DNA of 64,000 nucleotides. Source: Phylloscopus collybita (lineage: Eukaryota; Chordata; Aves; Passeriformes; Phylloscopidae). The stretch covers positions 11,553,501 to 11,617,500 of the forward strand of contig JAJNNQ010000006.1 of assembly GCA_027886175.1 (NCBI GenBank), in the 5' to 3' direction. Position 1 is the stretch's first letter; every line of letters begins with the position of its first letter. The notes below the pieces were generated by a model. The model saw only the letters and a list, made by a program, of their open reading frames with translations, did not search any database and had not been told where the DNA came from. Of the stretch, positions 50,301 to 63,200 are shown piece by piece. A program made the position numbers and the translations under genes.

Positions 50301-52517
50301 GCAGGTATGAAAGAAGAGTTTTGAGCATTTATGGCACCAAGACGTCCTAGTCCAGAGGTAAATATTTTGTTTACACTTAACTTCAAACATTATAATATAG
50401 ACATCTGCATTACTCTCTATTCCTTTTATTGTCAGGGTAAAGAAACAAATGCAGGCAGCCTCTTCATCTAACCTTTCACGTATACACCAGGGTGAGATGA
50501 AGGACATCCTGTCCATTAACTTACTCTTCTGTACTGAGCATAAGAAACCTTTTAATGACTGGATCACATCTGACATTGTCCATCCTTCCTTCCTACCCTT
50601 ATGGGGCTGTTAACTCTTGCTGTAACAATGGCACTTAGGCTGTAGTACTTTAGAATATGAATCTGTTGCTTTTCAGATATTTGTTTATTTGTTTCATTTG
50701 CCATTTTGTATCTAATAGAGATGAGACACAAATACATATTTTGACACAGTATCTGAAATACAAAATAATATTAGAGTCTATAACTAGGGACATTAAAACA
50801 TACACCTTTTTACAGAAAAAAAAAAATTGAGACAATAAGGAAACACATTTGGTTTTGAACTAACTCCTTGTATTTTTCCTCCATTTAGTTTCAAGGTTTG
50901 TGACCCAAATCTTGGTAGCAAGATGTCTGGGAACTGTGCAGACACAGCAGTCCAAACCGCAGCCACACATCTTCAGCACAGAGAGGGAGATGAAGAGAAG
51001 ACCCTCAAAACCAGATAGGTTTGGGGAAAAAAAATGAGATTTGTCGGGGGGAAGAAAAAAAGTGGAGGGGAAACCAGGTTGTTTAAGCCTTTAGGGAGCA
51101 GTGTGTGTCAGTTTAGGCTCCTCCATGGCTGCTGACAATAGCGTGTGGCATGCTGAGCTCTTGGCTTTGTGTCCCCTTCAGCCTGGCCACTGTACAGTGC
51201 CTCATGTCAGGTGTCTTTAGAGCTTGCTGGGTAGAGGAGGAGGCTGGAGATAGGCAGGACATCCTCACAGACTTGGAATTTGTGTCAGGCAAGCACCAGG
51301 TGCTATAGCTGCTCTACCAAACTGCTTAAATCTCCAGGGTGCTCCCGGGTCTTGATTCTCCATTGAAATGAAGCCCGGCCACTGCTCTGGGATATTTGCT
51401 CCAGAAACAGTGTAACTACATTAAATGGCACTGGGCTACCTCCACCATCCTCTGTATCCTCAAACACCACCCACCCCCTTGTCAGACCACACCAAGGAGC
51501 ACGCAACATACACTCTTTGTGCAGGAACAGGCCTTTAGTAGGCTACAAGGCAGCCCTTACCCCTGTGCAGATGCAAAAAAGCCCAAAGAAATGTAGAGTT
51601 GATTGTTAGAGCTGTAGAGGCAGTTTGGAAGAGAGATGGAGCCACGTTCTTCATAACATGGGCTGTGGCTGCTCCATCTCTGACAAGTATTCTGGTTTTT
51701 CCAGGTTCGGGGACTGCCAGTCTCCAGTTTTGCTGTTCTACACTGTTGTATTCATAGTGTCACACTGGTCTGACTTTATTGTATCACTTTTCAGAGATAA
51801 TACTGGCCTCAGAACTGGCTTGGGGTTCTGTGCATCAACTTCTGTTCTCGTTGTAAACATGACCTTAGTCATGATCAACTTCACGCTCTATAAATATTCC
51901 ATTGATTCAGACAGGGGTTGCACTACTCCTCCTCCTCCATATGAGTAAAGCTAACAAAATACAGCCCAAATTAAATAAACATGCACAAAGCTCCAATGCC
52001 CCAATCTTGGCCACATAGCTGTGTTAATTCCAGCCAAACTGCAAGCTGTTTACATTTTCATTGCAACATGTCATGGTGATTTCTCTGAAACCTTTTACAA
52101 GCTGTCATTCCCTTGTACCTGTCTGCATTGGACTAATGCTCTGTCCAGGCCTGGGGTCTGGACATTATTTCAATATAAAGCAGTAACAGTATAACAATGA
52201 TATATGAAGCATCACTGCCAGTAACAGCTGAGGGACTTGATTTTTGCAAGACACTGAAAGACTCCAAATTGCATCAACATGAATGAAAAATACTGTATCA
52301 TTTTCAAAACCATCATTTTAGAGTATGTTATATACATCTTTAAATAACAATTGTTTTTACTTACAAGTCATTTTAACAAAGGCGGTGATAGCACTTTTAT
52401 CAATAAAAATGGATATTAGAGCTTGAAGACATTGTGTCATTGGCATTTTTTAAATTGAAATGTGGCTTTTGACCACAAATAACAATTTTTAGGCCATTCT
52501 GTCAGACATTTGTATTC

Positions 52518-52544
52518 TTTTTTTTCTTTTTTTTTTTTTTTTTT
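52518..52544. repeat. Poly(T) tract with one C
   Basis: Eight Ts, one C, then 18 Ts. It accounts for the lysine run in the minus-strand frame at 52437-52676. Confidence 0.93.
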
Positions 52545-52889
52545 ATGGGAAATCTGCAAACAAAAGCTATCCCCTAGTGACCTTTGAGGACTTCCAGAAG
52601 AAAACAAGTTGCTTGTTTTCTCTTGAAATGTATTTTTGAAAACACTTTTCAGGTTTACAGCTACTTGAAGACACAAACAAAATGAAAAATGTACTATTTC
52701 ACAAATGAAAAATGTATTAAAAAAATTAAACCAAAATTCTCAGAAGTCAGAATTTCCCAGCTAGATTTGCAGGATTGTGTTCCACAGTTTGGAATGAACC
52801 TGGTTCCTCTATGGTACACATTTATTACTGTAGACACCTTCTAGAAGTCCATTTTCAACAATTATTTCCTGTGTAAATGCTCACATGGA

Positions 52890-53110
52890 AAGATAGGCCT
52901 AAATTTATCCCACCTAAATTTAAGCCTTTAGGCATTGAGGGAATTGAGAACGCTGGCTGCCCGTCATTGCCATTTAGGCAATGGAAAGAGAGGTATTTTT
53001 GGAGGGCAATTCAGGTTTTAGGCAAGGAGTATAATGAATGCCTCCCTCTCAGCCCTTCTGCAGGGGCTATGGAGGTGCCCCTTAATACATCTCCTTTCCC
53101 ACCTGGAGAA
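52890..53110. repeat. Possible old repeat rich in CCTAAAT / TTTAGGC motifs
   Basis: 'aggcctaaatttatccc', 'acctaaatttaagcctttag' and, further on, 'gccatttaggcaatgg' repeat a cctaaat/tttaggc word in both orientations within about 90 bp. This is like the old repeat family seen at 28.1 kb. The + strand open frame at 52877-53128 crosses it and has no recognisable protein content. Low confidence. Confidence 0.3.
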
Positions 53111-53224
53111 TCTCAGTTAAATCTTTAGATTTAGGAGAGCTAGTGTGTGTTATGGCTCTGTGAAGCCTTGAGACAGAGCAGAGGGTAGGAACTTCTCTAG
53201 TGGTCAGACCAAAGCCTTTCTCCC

Positions 53225-53580
53225 CATACCTTTCCTCCACCAGTGGCCGCAAGGACAGCCCCTGCCCTCCTCATGGAGGCAGGAGGTGTTTCCTGAGCCA
53301 GTGCTAGTAGCTTTGTGTTTAATAGCTCTCAGAGTGGTTGTGTATCCTGTGTTTGATCAACCTTGTGTGAGCAAATTCAAAGACCACATCTGCAGCATCT
53401 TGTGGGAAGGACTTCCACAGCTTAACTGTATAGGATAGAGGAAAGAAGTAACCTCTTGAATTGGTAGAACACACAAAGAAGATGGGAACTGTGAGACCAG
53501 TAGTGGTTGCTCAGAGTGCACCAATGCGAAGGACCAACCCCTCAGACCGTGTACATCTCTATAAACACATAATACTGAAA
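53225..53580 (-). mobile_element. Ancient CR1-type LINE fragment
   Basis: On the + strand, 'ccagtgctagtagctttgtg' and 'tttaatagctctcagag' are followed by 'gcagcatcttgtgggaagga', 'cttccacagcttaactgtat', 'gaaagaagtaacctcttgaa' and 'gtgtacatctctata'. Blocks of this kind ('..gctagtag..tttaatagctctcag..catcctgtggc.aggagttccacag.ttaact..gtgaa.aagtac.tcctttt..') occur in this order in old CR1-type repeats of turtles, crocodilians and birds, usually in reverse complement. The copy is much more diverged than the other CR1 pieces here. The minus-strand open frame at 53357-53659 lies mostly inside it. Boundaries are approximate. Confidence 0.65.
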
Positions 53581-54064
53581 AGTTTGATGCTCCTTTTTTT
53601 TTGCCTACTCTGATTCTTGGAGACAAATTGATTCCTAAATCATTACAAAGTATATGCAATATAAAATCCCATGAGGTATCCTATCTGTTTGTTTGTATAC
53701 CTGTAAACTAGCTTAATGCCAATATGCCAAGGTTGTTATTTAGATCTTTTCATGTCATGTTACTCTTGGATACAGGCTGTGGTTGCCCTCTGTATTGTTC
53801 TCAAATATTCTTTATGGACTGTGCTGCTCAGGAGGATCACAGTTTGTTCTCACCGTACGGGACACGTTATGCTCTTTATCTACTGGAACTTCATTCTTTG
53901 CAGAGAAATGTATTTTTCTTTTGTATCCATGGGAACTACATTCAACAAGGGTGGCTGTCCAAACATAGAGTTCAGTTCTGCCCCCATTTCCTCCCCCTTC
54001 CTTGGAGTGTGTTCCGATCTAAATAATTCCTGTCTCTACAGGTGTTGAAACAGGCAGCTCTTGC

Positions 54065-54067
<3 letters not shown>

Positions 54068-54096
<29 letters not shown>
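54068..54096. repeat. Poly(A) tract, 29 bp
   Basis: Twenty-nine A residues are followed by 'gagagaagtaaaaaaag'. No recognised element lies directly upstream. Confidence 0.95.
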
Positions 54097-54099
<3 letters not shown>

Positions 54100-54746
54100 A
54101 GAAGTAAAAAAAGAAAACAAAATGATGACAAACAAGTTTACCTAGTAACCATTTGAAAAACTACCTCCTACCTCCATCTTCTATAAAAGGAAATATGTGT
54201 TTTATTCATTCTCTAATCACAAGGCTTCAATGAATGTACTCTAAGAGCACATTCAGAGCTATTCATCATTGTTAAGTCCCAAGATTTAGGATATGTGTGT
54301 GCTTGAATATCTTAGCCATAGAAACCTCAGAAACTGCTGTTAAAGTGCAGAAATCCTTTCTTTAGTATGCATAGGCATAACATCCATAATCCTTTATCTC
54401 TGGCAAAGCTGCTGGGCTTTTGCCAAGGGCATGTTTGGCGGTGTGTGGAATCTGAGGCTGCTGCATGACATTGCTGCTGAAGGTGCACAGATACCACGGC
54501 GATGGGAGCGATAGAGGTGCCTGGATGGAGAGATGGATGGATGTTTTCTTTACCCACTTGCCAGCATTTTGATTCAACCAGTCCAACCTGATTTTCCAGA
54601 TTATTTAAGTAAGGAGGCTCAAATACATCTGTTTGAGAAATCCTGGCAAGCAATCAAGCCCCATGCAATTCACCCCCACTGCCATCTCAAAATTAAAGGT
54701 AAACAGAGCAGCTCTCATTTAAATTTGAAGCATCTGATGCAGCCTT

Positions 54747-54792
54747 GATATTTTCTTTCTTTTTTTTTTCTTTTTTTTTTTTAATTTTTTTA
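54747..54792. repeat. T-rich low-complexity tract
   Basis: T runs of 9-12 bases broken by single C or A residues. No element is recognisable next to it. Confidence 0.85.
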
Positions 54793-55956
54793 AGTTGCTG
54801 GATAATAAAAACAACAGTTGAAGGAACTGCAGTCAGTAAAAAGGTTTCTCTGGCAAGGAGGCCAAACTAAATAATGACACCCAAAGCAAAAACATGCTTC
54901 ACTGAAACTAAACTTTAGTCAATTCACTCTTTGAAACAAAGGATTTTTTGTAATTTCAAAAGTGAACATTGTACTTTTCTCTGGCAGCCATTTGTATGTT
55001 TTTCAATGATCTGATTATGTATAAATCCCAATTTAGCATGCCTTTCAGCACCTAAATCCTATGAGTGATTTGAAAACATTAATGAAGTTTTCTATAGACT
55101 ACAGCTGTGCTTCTCTTTCTCTGAAACTTTTTTGAAATGCAAGCTTTAGTGACAGTGTTTTGATGTGCCTCATTTGTTGATGTGTATTTTCTTTCCTTTT
55201 TTTCTAATTACTTTGTAAATATTTATGAAAGATACAAGATCTGTTTCACATTCACACAGCAAGTCAATGCTTTTCCCTTCATTCCTGTCCTCTGTAATTG
55301 CTGTGCTTTCATGTGTGCTCTCAGACTTTTGATGAAACCTGTACTCCTTACACTTACAGCCATCATCACTGCAGTCTGGAACTTAGCATATGATGGGTTC
55401 AAAGGTTGCTCGCTCAGGGGATGAAGTCTCAGCTCCTACTCTGAGACAGAATAATCAAGCATTTTTCAAGATTGGCTCGATTTCACTTCTGGCTTTGCTC
55501 TGGCTTTGTCTCCCTGTTTTTACAATTTGTAAAACATCTCTAGTCCCTGTTTGCAGGATAGTACACCTCCTTTACACTAGCCTGAAGGGGTACTGTAAAT
55601 CTACCCCTCTCAGAATGATTTAAAATGCTGCAGGTGAAGCTGTCTCCCCTCTGCCTTCTCACAGGCTCCCCAAAGGGGCTCCATGTCTGAGCACAGAGGT
55701 GAAGGCGTAAACCTTTGGTGGCTCTGGTGGTTGCACTGTACAGCTTGGGATAGCTCCCTTTTTCCTGAAACAAGTGCTTCCTACTGTTAGTGAGGCTTTT
55801 TGTGCCAAGAGGGCAGCGGGAGTCGTACCAACACTCCTGGTATTCCAAAGGGCTCTAAAATTACTTCTATAACTTGAAAAGCTGTTTAAAAAGAAATACA
55901 TGTAGAGTCAGCAAGAAGAAGACATTCAATTCTTAGCAGCTTTCCTACAGAGCAGG

Positions 55957-55984
55957 ATTCTAGAAATTGTATTCTAGAAATTGT
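55957..55984. repeat. Perfect tandem duplication of a 14-bp unit
   Basis: 'attctagaaattgt' occurs twice in a row without a mismatch. Each copy contains the palindrome TTCTAGAA. Confidence 0.92.
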
Positions 55985-56779
55985 TGTGGATTCACTTTTT
56001 CTTCTTTTAAAAGTTAATTTTTCTCTACTGCTGTTTCCAAAGTTATTAGCAACAGAAAAACACATTTTCAAATGAATTCCTAAAAGCCTGTGGGTAGGAA
56101 AAAACTGTTAAAACCAAATCTTTTCCAAGCTATGGTTTCCCTTGACTGAATCGTTATTTTCAGCTGAAAGTCTGAATTGTTGAAAATTCCTACTCAGTTC
56201 TATCCCTACTTACCCAGTACTTTTCCTGTAGGAGGAAAACCAAAACCTGAGTTACTGCGAATCATTTTCCTAAAAGTTATGTTTTCTTTTACTGAACTAA
56301 GAAATCATTTGTAATACCCTGAGTCCTCTTAGTTCTTCAAAATAATCCCCTACCTTATACACATGAAGTAGTATAACCCCATTCCAATGCAGTCATATTT
56401 ATTAAAAGTTCAATGTTCCATGTATTTTAAGCAAAAGATGTTTTGGTTTAAGAAATAGTGGGAAATGTTAAAATAAATATTGTTCCAATCATTGCCCAAC
56501 CAGTGCACTTAATTAATTTTACAACCAGGTGGTGAAAATGAACTTCCTATTAATTTTAGGGCAATTTGGCCCTGCTGAACAAGGACATGGTCTGATCAAT
56601 ACCACAAGTCCTACTGCACAGGGCTAATACAGCTCTGGGTGAACCTGGTGACAGAGATTTTGTGCCTCACTCTTGTGACTTACCACCTTATATAAAATGC
56701 TCCTTCATTTCTAAACCCAGACACCTGGAGGGAAGGAAAAAAAAATCTGTGTTTTTCCACATGTAAGTTGTCCCACTGT

Positions 56780-56799
56780 CTTTGCTCTGAGGAGCAAAG
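56780..56799. repeat. Perfect inverted repeat, 8-bp arms, 4-nt loop
   Basis: CTTTGCTC, loop TGAG, then GAGCAAAG. A second, longer hairpin starts 11 bp downstream. Confidence 0.92.
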
Positions 56800-56809
56800 T
56801 TAAATTCAT

Positions 56810-56835
56810 AAGTGACTTAAATTCTTAAGTCACTT
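56810..56835. repeat. Perfect inverted repeat, 11-bp arms, 4-nt loop
   Basis: AAGTGACTTAA, loop ATTC, then TTAAGTCACTT. No U-run follows and this is vertebrate DNA, so it is not called a terminator. It is too short for a microRNA precursor. Confidence 0.92.
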
Positions 56836-59800
56836 TTCACTGTCGATCTTTTTCTGATCCCTTGGCATCCTAAGCAAATTGCTAAATGGTTGTTTTAATG
56901 TGTCTTCCAAACATGAGCCTTCATTCCACAATCTCAGATAAAAAAGTGTAAGCTTGGGCAAATTCCAGACTGAAGGTGTTAATGGATTGCTGGATTCAAA
57001 AACATTAACTTGGTGGAGTTATTTCAGAATAACACCAGCATAACTGAGATTCAAATCAGATCTCAGTAGTATTGATAAATGTTTAGTTAAATACTCAAAA
57101 TATCAAATTCATATGCAGCTCTACAAAATTACAAAGAAATAAATTGTACTGTTGGTGTCCCATTTCTGATGGATTTTTCCTCAGGGTTACTCTTTTGATG
57201 GGCGTAAATATTTTTGTTATTCTTCATTTGTGGAGTAATGAGTTTTGAAAACACTATCCAGAGGCACATGCAAATGCATGTGACTTTAAAGGATATTGAA
57301 TTCACTCCACCTTGTTTATTCTGGAGCTAGGAAGCGGAGCGAGCACACATCACCCATCACCCAAGGAGCAAGAAGCAGGCAGGGCTTGGTGTTTCCTGCT
57401 GTCCACCTTTAATTCGAGGGACAGGAGAGTGCCCTGCTTCTTTAAGGACATTCTTGCAACATCCTGCATTGTCTATGCCCATCAGTGACTCAAGGGTAGA
57501 GCACTCTGACTGAACAGATTTGATTAAACCTTTCTGGGAGTAGATCTATCACAATCCTGCTTCTTCATGTTGCATGATAACATCCAGCCCCAGGCAGACT
57601 TTTGATTAAAAGTTCCCCTGAAGATTTGTGGAGAAATTCTGTTTATTCCCACAACTCTGAGAGCATTGAGGTTATGTGCCCACATTTTGAAGTGCAAATT
57701 ACATTAACTGCAAACTGGCAAACATGTTTCTGGAGCTGGGAAACCAACTGGGGAGGCCTATAGTTGTTTTCCATTGGACTGCAATCAGGGAAAAAATGCC
57801 CATTTAAAAAAGATTTCTTTAATTTTTTTTAAGTTAACCCACACAATCTTTAAAATTGGGAATAATGAGCAAAGAGAGGGACAGAGCTTGGAGTAGAGGA
57901 TGGGAACTGGAAAAACTTTAGAGAATCATTTTTCAAAGGAGAACCACACACTGAGGTCACAAGCAGACTCTTGAAATATTTTTTTTTATTCAGCACTTGT
58001 TAGATTCTTGCCTCTTCATTTTTACCTTTGTTAGATAGACACCAAATGAGTAAATTTTTTTTCCCTAACTTTGGAAATTTTTTGTTACTTTTAGAAGAAT
58101 TTGAAAAGGTATTTACCAAGTAATTTTTGAATTGCACACCTGCAGAGTGATTATTTATTACTCTACTCACTGTTACAAGTATTTTGGTAATGCAAAACCA
58201 ACTTGATTGTACAAGTTCAAACTCCTTTTCACTATTTTTTCCAGCTAGACCTTGGGTAAGGATAAGAAGAACTGGCCCATGAAAAAGAAAAGAATTATTT
58301 GAACTGTTAGTTGGTAAGTGGTTAAGAAGCAGAGGCACAGACTGAAATATTTCATTGATAGTTTGACAGCTAACACTGCAGGGGATGACTCAAGGCTTTT
58401 TTTTCACTCTTCACTCAGACTGAACAATGATGATTTTTATCGAATTGAGAAGTGAGTAGAAATTGCTGACTGGATCTCTTTGTTGCCAGTGTCAGTTTAA
58501 ACTCCAGATTTCTCTGAATCCCATATAGCATGGAAAATACTTGAAATTATATGAAGACATTTAAATTGCTATGATATAATTTTCTTTGATGCTAATCCTC
58601 CTAATCCCCCATGGGCAGCCTACTGAAGGGCCACTACAGACCAAGGTCCTTATGTGAGGCATTTTACACATGAAGAGGGATATTGGGGGTTCCTGCTCTG
58701 CCCTCAGCCTCTGTGAGTTTGATGATCTGGGCCAGTATGGTGAGATGATTGACAGCATCCCCATAATCACAGATTTGCTACTGAACACAACAGTCACAAG
58801 GCACTGTGTGAGTTTCAGATATTCTGCTTCTGATATCAAACTGTCTGGAAATACCTCTGGGTTGAAACACACGTGGTGTGTCATAGCAGCACAAGAAGCA
58901 ACTCAGTACAGAAAGAGAATGGACAGAGGCTTCCGTCCCTAACATTAATGAATACAGGCAGGCAGCATGTGATAAAGCAACTTTTAATTTTTCCAGCTCT
59001 TTACAGAATCTTGTCATTCAGATTATCCCCCTGTGCTGTGCTCTGGGAACTGAGCAGCTGGCACTGCTCTTGTTGTAGGCTGCTTGATTCACCAGGTTCC
59101 ATGGATCGGGGGTTACTTTTTATCAGTTGCACAAGTAAAAGAGATAAAGACAAAGAGATAAAGGAAGCAGGGTTCTTCCCCCATCTTCCTGGGTAATTTG
59201 CCTATCCCCAAAGGACTCGTTTTCAATGAAAGAATTCAATAACAGTATTCCAGTATAAGCAGGATTCCTTTCAAGAGTCTTTATCCATGCAATTATAAAA
59301 CAGTCTCTTCCAGGTGACAAATATACTTCACCTTTGATCTCAAAACAGCATGTTTAGCTATAACAGTCATGTTCACTATCTGTAGCATTTTGAATGTGTG
59401 ATTCTTATCCACATGTAGAGACTAAGCAAATGAATCCAAGACAGGCCTGTGATTATTGCCATTGAAATATTTTCCAGTCTCAGAAAAAATACGCAAAAAT
59501 GTGTCAGATCAATTTCTAGTTAAACAATTTGCTGAAAAATCTGAAACAAATGGACAATTTCTAATGACTCAAGCACTGAACTATGGAACAAAACGCAGAA
59601 CCACTTCAGTGCAAGAAGTATATAAGTAAACAGTAAAATACAAACATTTATATGATACAGGCCATGCTCCTGTGTTGAAAATAAAGTACTATAGATAACT
59701 CATCTGATGTGGAAATAAACTGAAGTTGGCTGAACTTTGCTATGATGGAGTTACTGAAATCAACAACAAACTTATGTATCCAGATGAAGCTGCCTTACAT

Positions 59801-60087
59801 TTTGGGAAGATTCTGACAAGATTCTGAAAGTACTTACAAAGAGTACTCAAAGTATGCAAATACATGAATTAGACCAAAAAAAAAAAAAATCCTGTAAATT
59901 ACTTACTAAGATTGGATTTTCTACAAAAACTCTTTTCCTTTGCTAACCACCTCTTCTCTTCAATTAGACACAAAAATCATCTTGGGTTGTGTTGCTACAG
60001 TATTTTTCATTTATGATTGAATCAATATTGGACTAAATGTCCGGAGACATATTGTTTGTTGTATATTCTCTTTCTCACTGGTTTTAT

Positions 60088-60290
60088 AGGATTGTGGGGT
60101 CACAACACCGGAGGACCCCTCCAGCCCAACCTACTGCACAAAGCAGAGGCAGCTCTGTGGCCAGACCAGGTTGCTCAGGCCCACAGAAAGTTGGGTCTTG
60201 AACACTTCCAGCGACAGACACTGCAAAAAATCTTTGGACAGCCTGCACCCTGTCTGACTATCCTCACAGGGGAAAAGGTTTTCATTCAAT
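60088..60290 (-). mobile_element. CR1 LINE, truncated 3' end
   Basis: The + strand shows 'aggattgtggggtcacaaca', 'cccctccagcccaacctact', 'gcacaaagcagaggcagctc', 'cagaccaggttgctcaggcc', 'gttgggtcttgaacacttcc', 'ggacagcctgcaccctgtct' and 'actatcctcacaggggaaaa'. In that order these are the reverse complement of an avian CR1 3' end. The element is therefore on the minus strand, truncated at its 5' side near 60290. It differs from the usual form at many positions, which suggests an old insertion. The + strand open frame of 91 codons at 60017-60292 is read antisense through this copy and should not be called a protein. Confidence 0.9.
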
Positions 60291-63200
60291 AGCTTGTGAG
60301 AAGATGTGTATAAATAAGCTGTTGTTTTCAATGTTGTTATTATTATTTATTATTTCTCAATAAATATTTCATGAACCATCTGCCAGTGACAGTAGAATGA
60401 GTAACACTGGGCTACAGCATAAGGTCAAGGTATCTCAAATGGCTTCACGGCTGCCTTTGTGGCCAAACTTGCCATTTTTTCCAAAGAATTCTAAAAGCAT
60501 TCTAAAATTTATGATCAATGCAGAGGTATATACAGTCAAAATATACTAACTAAATAAATGCTCTTTAGTTACTAACTAAAACAGTCAAAAAGACTCAGCT
60601 GGGGGAATTAGGTACCCGCCTGTGCTAGAGTGGTTTCGATGTCCAGCTGGAGGTAGCATGTTGTTGAAATATACAATAATTTTCAAAATTAGGCTAATTA
60701 TCTGCACTAGTAGCTGAGGAGTGAACGGGAAGGCTTGATAGGTATTTTGCTAAAGAATCTGAAGCACAAATCCTTGGTGTAAATGCATCCTTGACTAATA
60801 TTAGCAGAGACTAATGGAGTGCTATTTTTAGAACTTCTCAAAAATCTAAATACTAGTGTGTAAGGCAATAATAAGACTGGAAAACTCAGCTAGGACCATT
60901 GACCAAGCCTGAGCATTAGTGGTACACAGTTTAATTGCTACTGGTCTCTGCTTGGGCTGCTCCAGTTGGTTTTGGCCAGAGGAAACCCGCAGCCAGCTGT
61001 AGAGGCAGCCAGCCCAGAGCAGAGGATACGAGGCAAATAGCAACTCTTGACTTGGCACCAGGTCCAAGATCTCTTCTATTTGTTGGTGAAGACCACATAG
61101 CCAGGCCCTGTGGGGCTCCATGAGAAAGCTGCTCAAGGGAATGCTGTCTGGCCTGTTCTGTGCTCTTCTACCAGGGGTTGTATTGAATTCCTCCCCCAAA
61201 CACCTTTAGCTGAAGAATGCAAGCCAGAAACTTCATTGTTCCAGGCCCCCAGGGAGTCAGCAAAGAAAGTAAGACACCTCTGGAAGGTAATTCAACATTC
61301 TGAGAAGTGTCTGGTTCTCCCTATTGAGTGTTTAGGTCACATACACCTCTAGTGCATCTGTCTCAGATACCTTCAAAAATACTGCAGGGTTTATTTAGGC
61401 TGCAATTAGTCAAAGAACATTGTGAAGAAAATCTCATGACATCACCTGCTAGAATTAGGCAGGATGGTTTGAAGGGCTCTGGGCATCTGGGTACTGTGTG
61501 CCTGTTGCTCTGAAGCAATAAATTCAATCTATCAGACCTGCCAGAGTGACAGTGCATGGTGTGCATCCAGACATACTTCAGGGTGGAATGCCGACCCAAC
61601 ATTTCTGGTCTGCATTGAATGAACACTGAGTGAAACTGTGCTGAATGGTTATGCACAAAGCAGTGCATGTTTTCCTCATACATGAGGGAAATGGATGAGG
61701 CATTCATTTCCATATGCTGCACCCAGATTCAATAGTTTAGCTAATTATGTGGTGTGTGTCTTCCTAGCAGCTCTTAGTTCATATGACAGCACTATCAAGT
61801 TGGGGTTTGAGCTCCCAAATGAGCAGCTGAACAGAAATGCCAGACCATTTATCCCACTCATGTTTGACCAGCCAAGGAAGCTTATCTTTTTCAGACTGAT
61901 GATTACAAGGTTATTTCACAGAATATTTTTGTCTAGATTTTTTGTTGTGGTTACCTCTTAGACTGCACATATTGAATAACTTATGGACTGAAATATAAAA
62001 ATGGTGATTTAAAGTACACTGGATGAGCCAGACCAAGTCTTTCTGCACAGCACAATGAGTACTATAATATCCAGTTGTGCTGCACAGCCTCCACTGGAGA
62101 ATCTTTTGACATCTCTGCATGAGGTCCACTCAAAAGCCATCATTCACTTAGTCCATCCACTCTTTCTCTGTTCAATCAAAGCCTGGGAAAGCAGGTGCAT
62201 CTTAGAGTTAATCTTGAAAGTAATAAATCTTAGCTGTCAAAACCATGAAACCTAGAAGAGGCTTGTGAAGTCCGAGATGATAGTCCATTCAGCTGGTGAA
62301 TTGCTGGGGACACTGCTGTCATAAACATGGCCAACAATCAGTATTCAATCAGTATTGTCTTGTACAAGAAGCCATAAACCAAAGTGGAAGAATAAAGGCC
62401 TGTTATACATGTTGTAAAAACTGGAGTGATGAAGGAAACCTGCTGTGACCACTTGAACCCCTAGGCCAAATGTGCCTGGAAATTGCAGATACTTCATTGT
62501 CATTGGTTTCACATTATTCGGGGTGGTAGATGCATGGAGGAATTTCTATTCCCTGTGGCTATTCCTCATACTGAGGTCAGGACAGATAAAGAAATTCTGC
62601 TCCTTGGGAGATATCTTTCTGCTTTCTTCACCACTTCTCCCAAACACTTTACAGCATTTTTGCCACTATTGCTTAAGGTTTGCTGCAGGTAGGATAAAGC
62701 GTTCTCTCTTCAGGGAATTCCCTCAGATAATCCCTCACAGGGTGTGCCTATGCAGCCTTTTTCAGTCATTGAATGATCTGCCCAGTCTTCAAGGAAGTCA
62801 AACTCCATGTGCATCCCATTAATGCAATGCAAAGCCCAGGCTAACTGGTCTTGTTACTGAGGCTCTCAGTGCCTTCAGATGGTTTCCAGCTGTCTGAAAA
62901 TTGGACACCTAAATGTGACCTAGTCAACCAAGGCTTCTTTTATAGTTAGTGTAGGAGAAAATAAACACCACCAGAGGCAAATTGTATGACCTATCTTGGA
63001 TGCCTATCTTATGATGAGATGAATCACCTTCTGGAGGTGTCTCTTTCTCTGCATCTACTGTATACAGAAAGGACAATGTGTCTTACATTCTCATTAAAAA
63101 AAGAAAAAAGAAAAAAAGAAAACAACAAAAAAAAGATCTTTAGATAGACATTTAGTCTCGGAACTTGGACATGAATGAAACATCAGATAGGCAACCTATC

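Larger units (their letters stand above)
42722..53224. other. Non-coding, unique AT-rich sequence
   Basis: No clear transposon or gene. Frames reach about 107 codons (51625-51948 plus, ending in a proline run) without recognisable content. GC is slightly higher at 46280-46560, 47230-47420 and 51110-51560, and I can assign nothing there. Confidence 0.7.
53581..60087. other. Non-coding, unique sequence
   Basis: Besides homopolymers, the 14-bp tandem and the two hairpins at 56.8 kb, nothing is recognised. At 58561-58942 frames on both strands are open for about 90-107 codons over the same bases, which is a hint of low stop density and does not by itself show a gene. About 57560-57800 reads like possible conserved non-coding DNA. 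Confidence 0.68.

Noticed and set aside
51625..51948. 107-codon + frame ending in a PPPPYE motif with hydrophobic stretches, suggesting a membrane protein with a PY motif.
   Set aside because: The proline run comes from a short CCT-rich stretch just before the stop, and no known family matches. One short motif is not enough.
60017..60292. 91-codon + frame.
   Set aside because: Most of it is antisense CR1 sequence.
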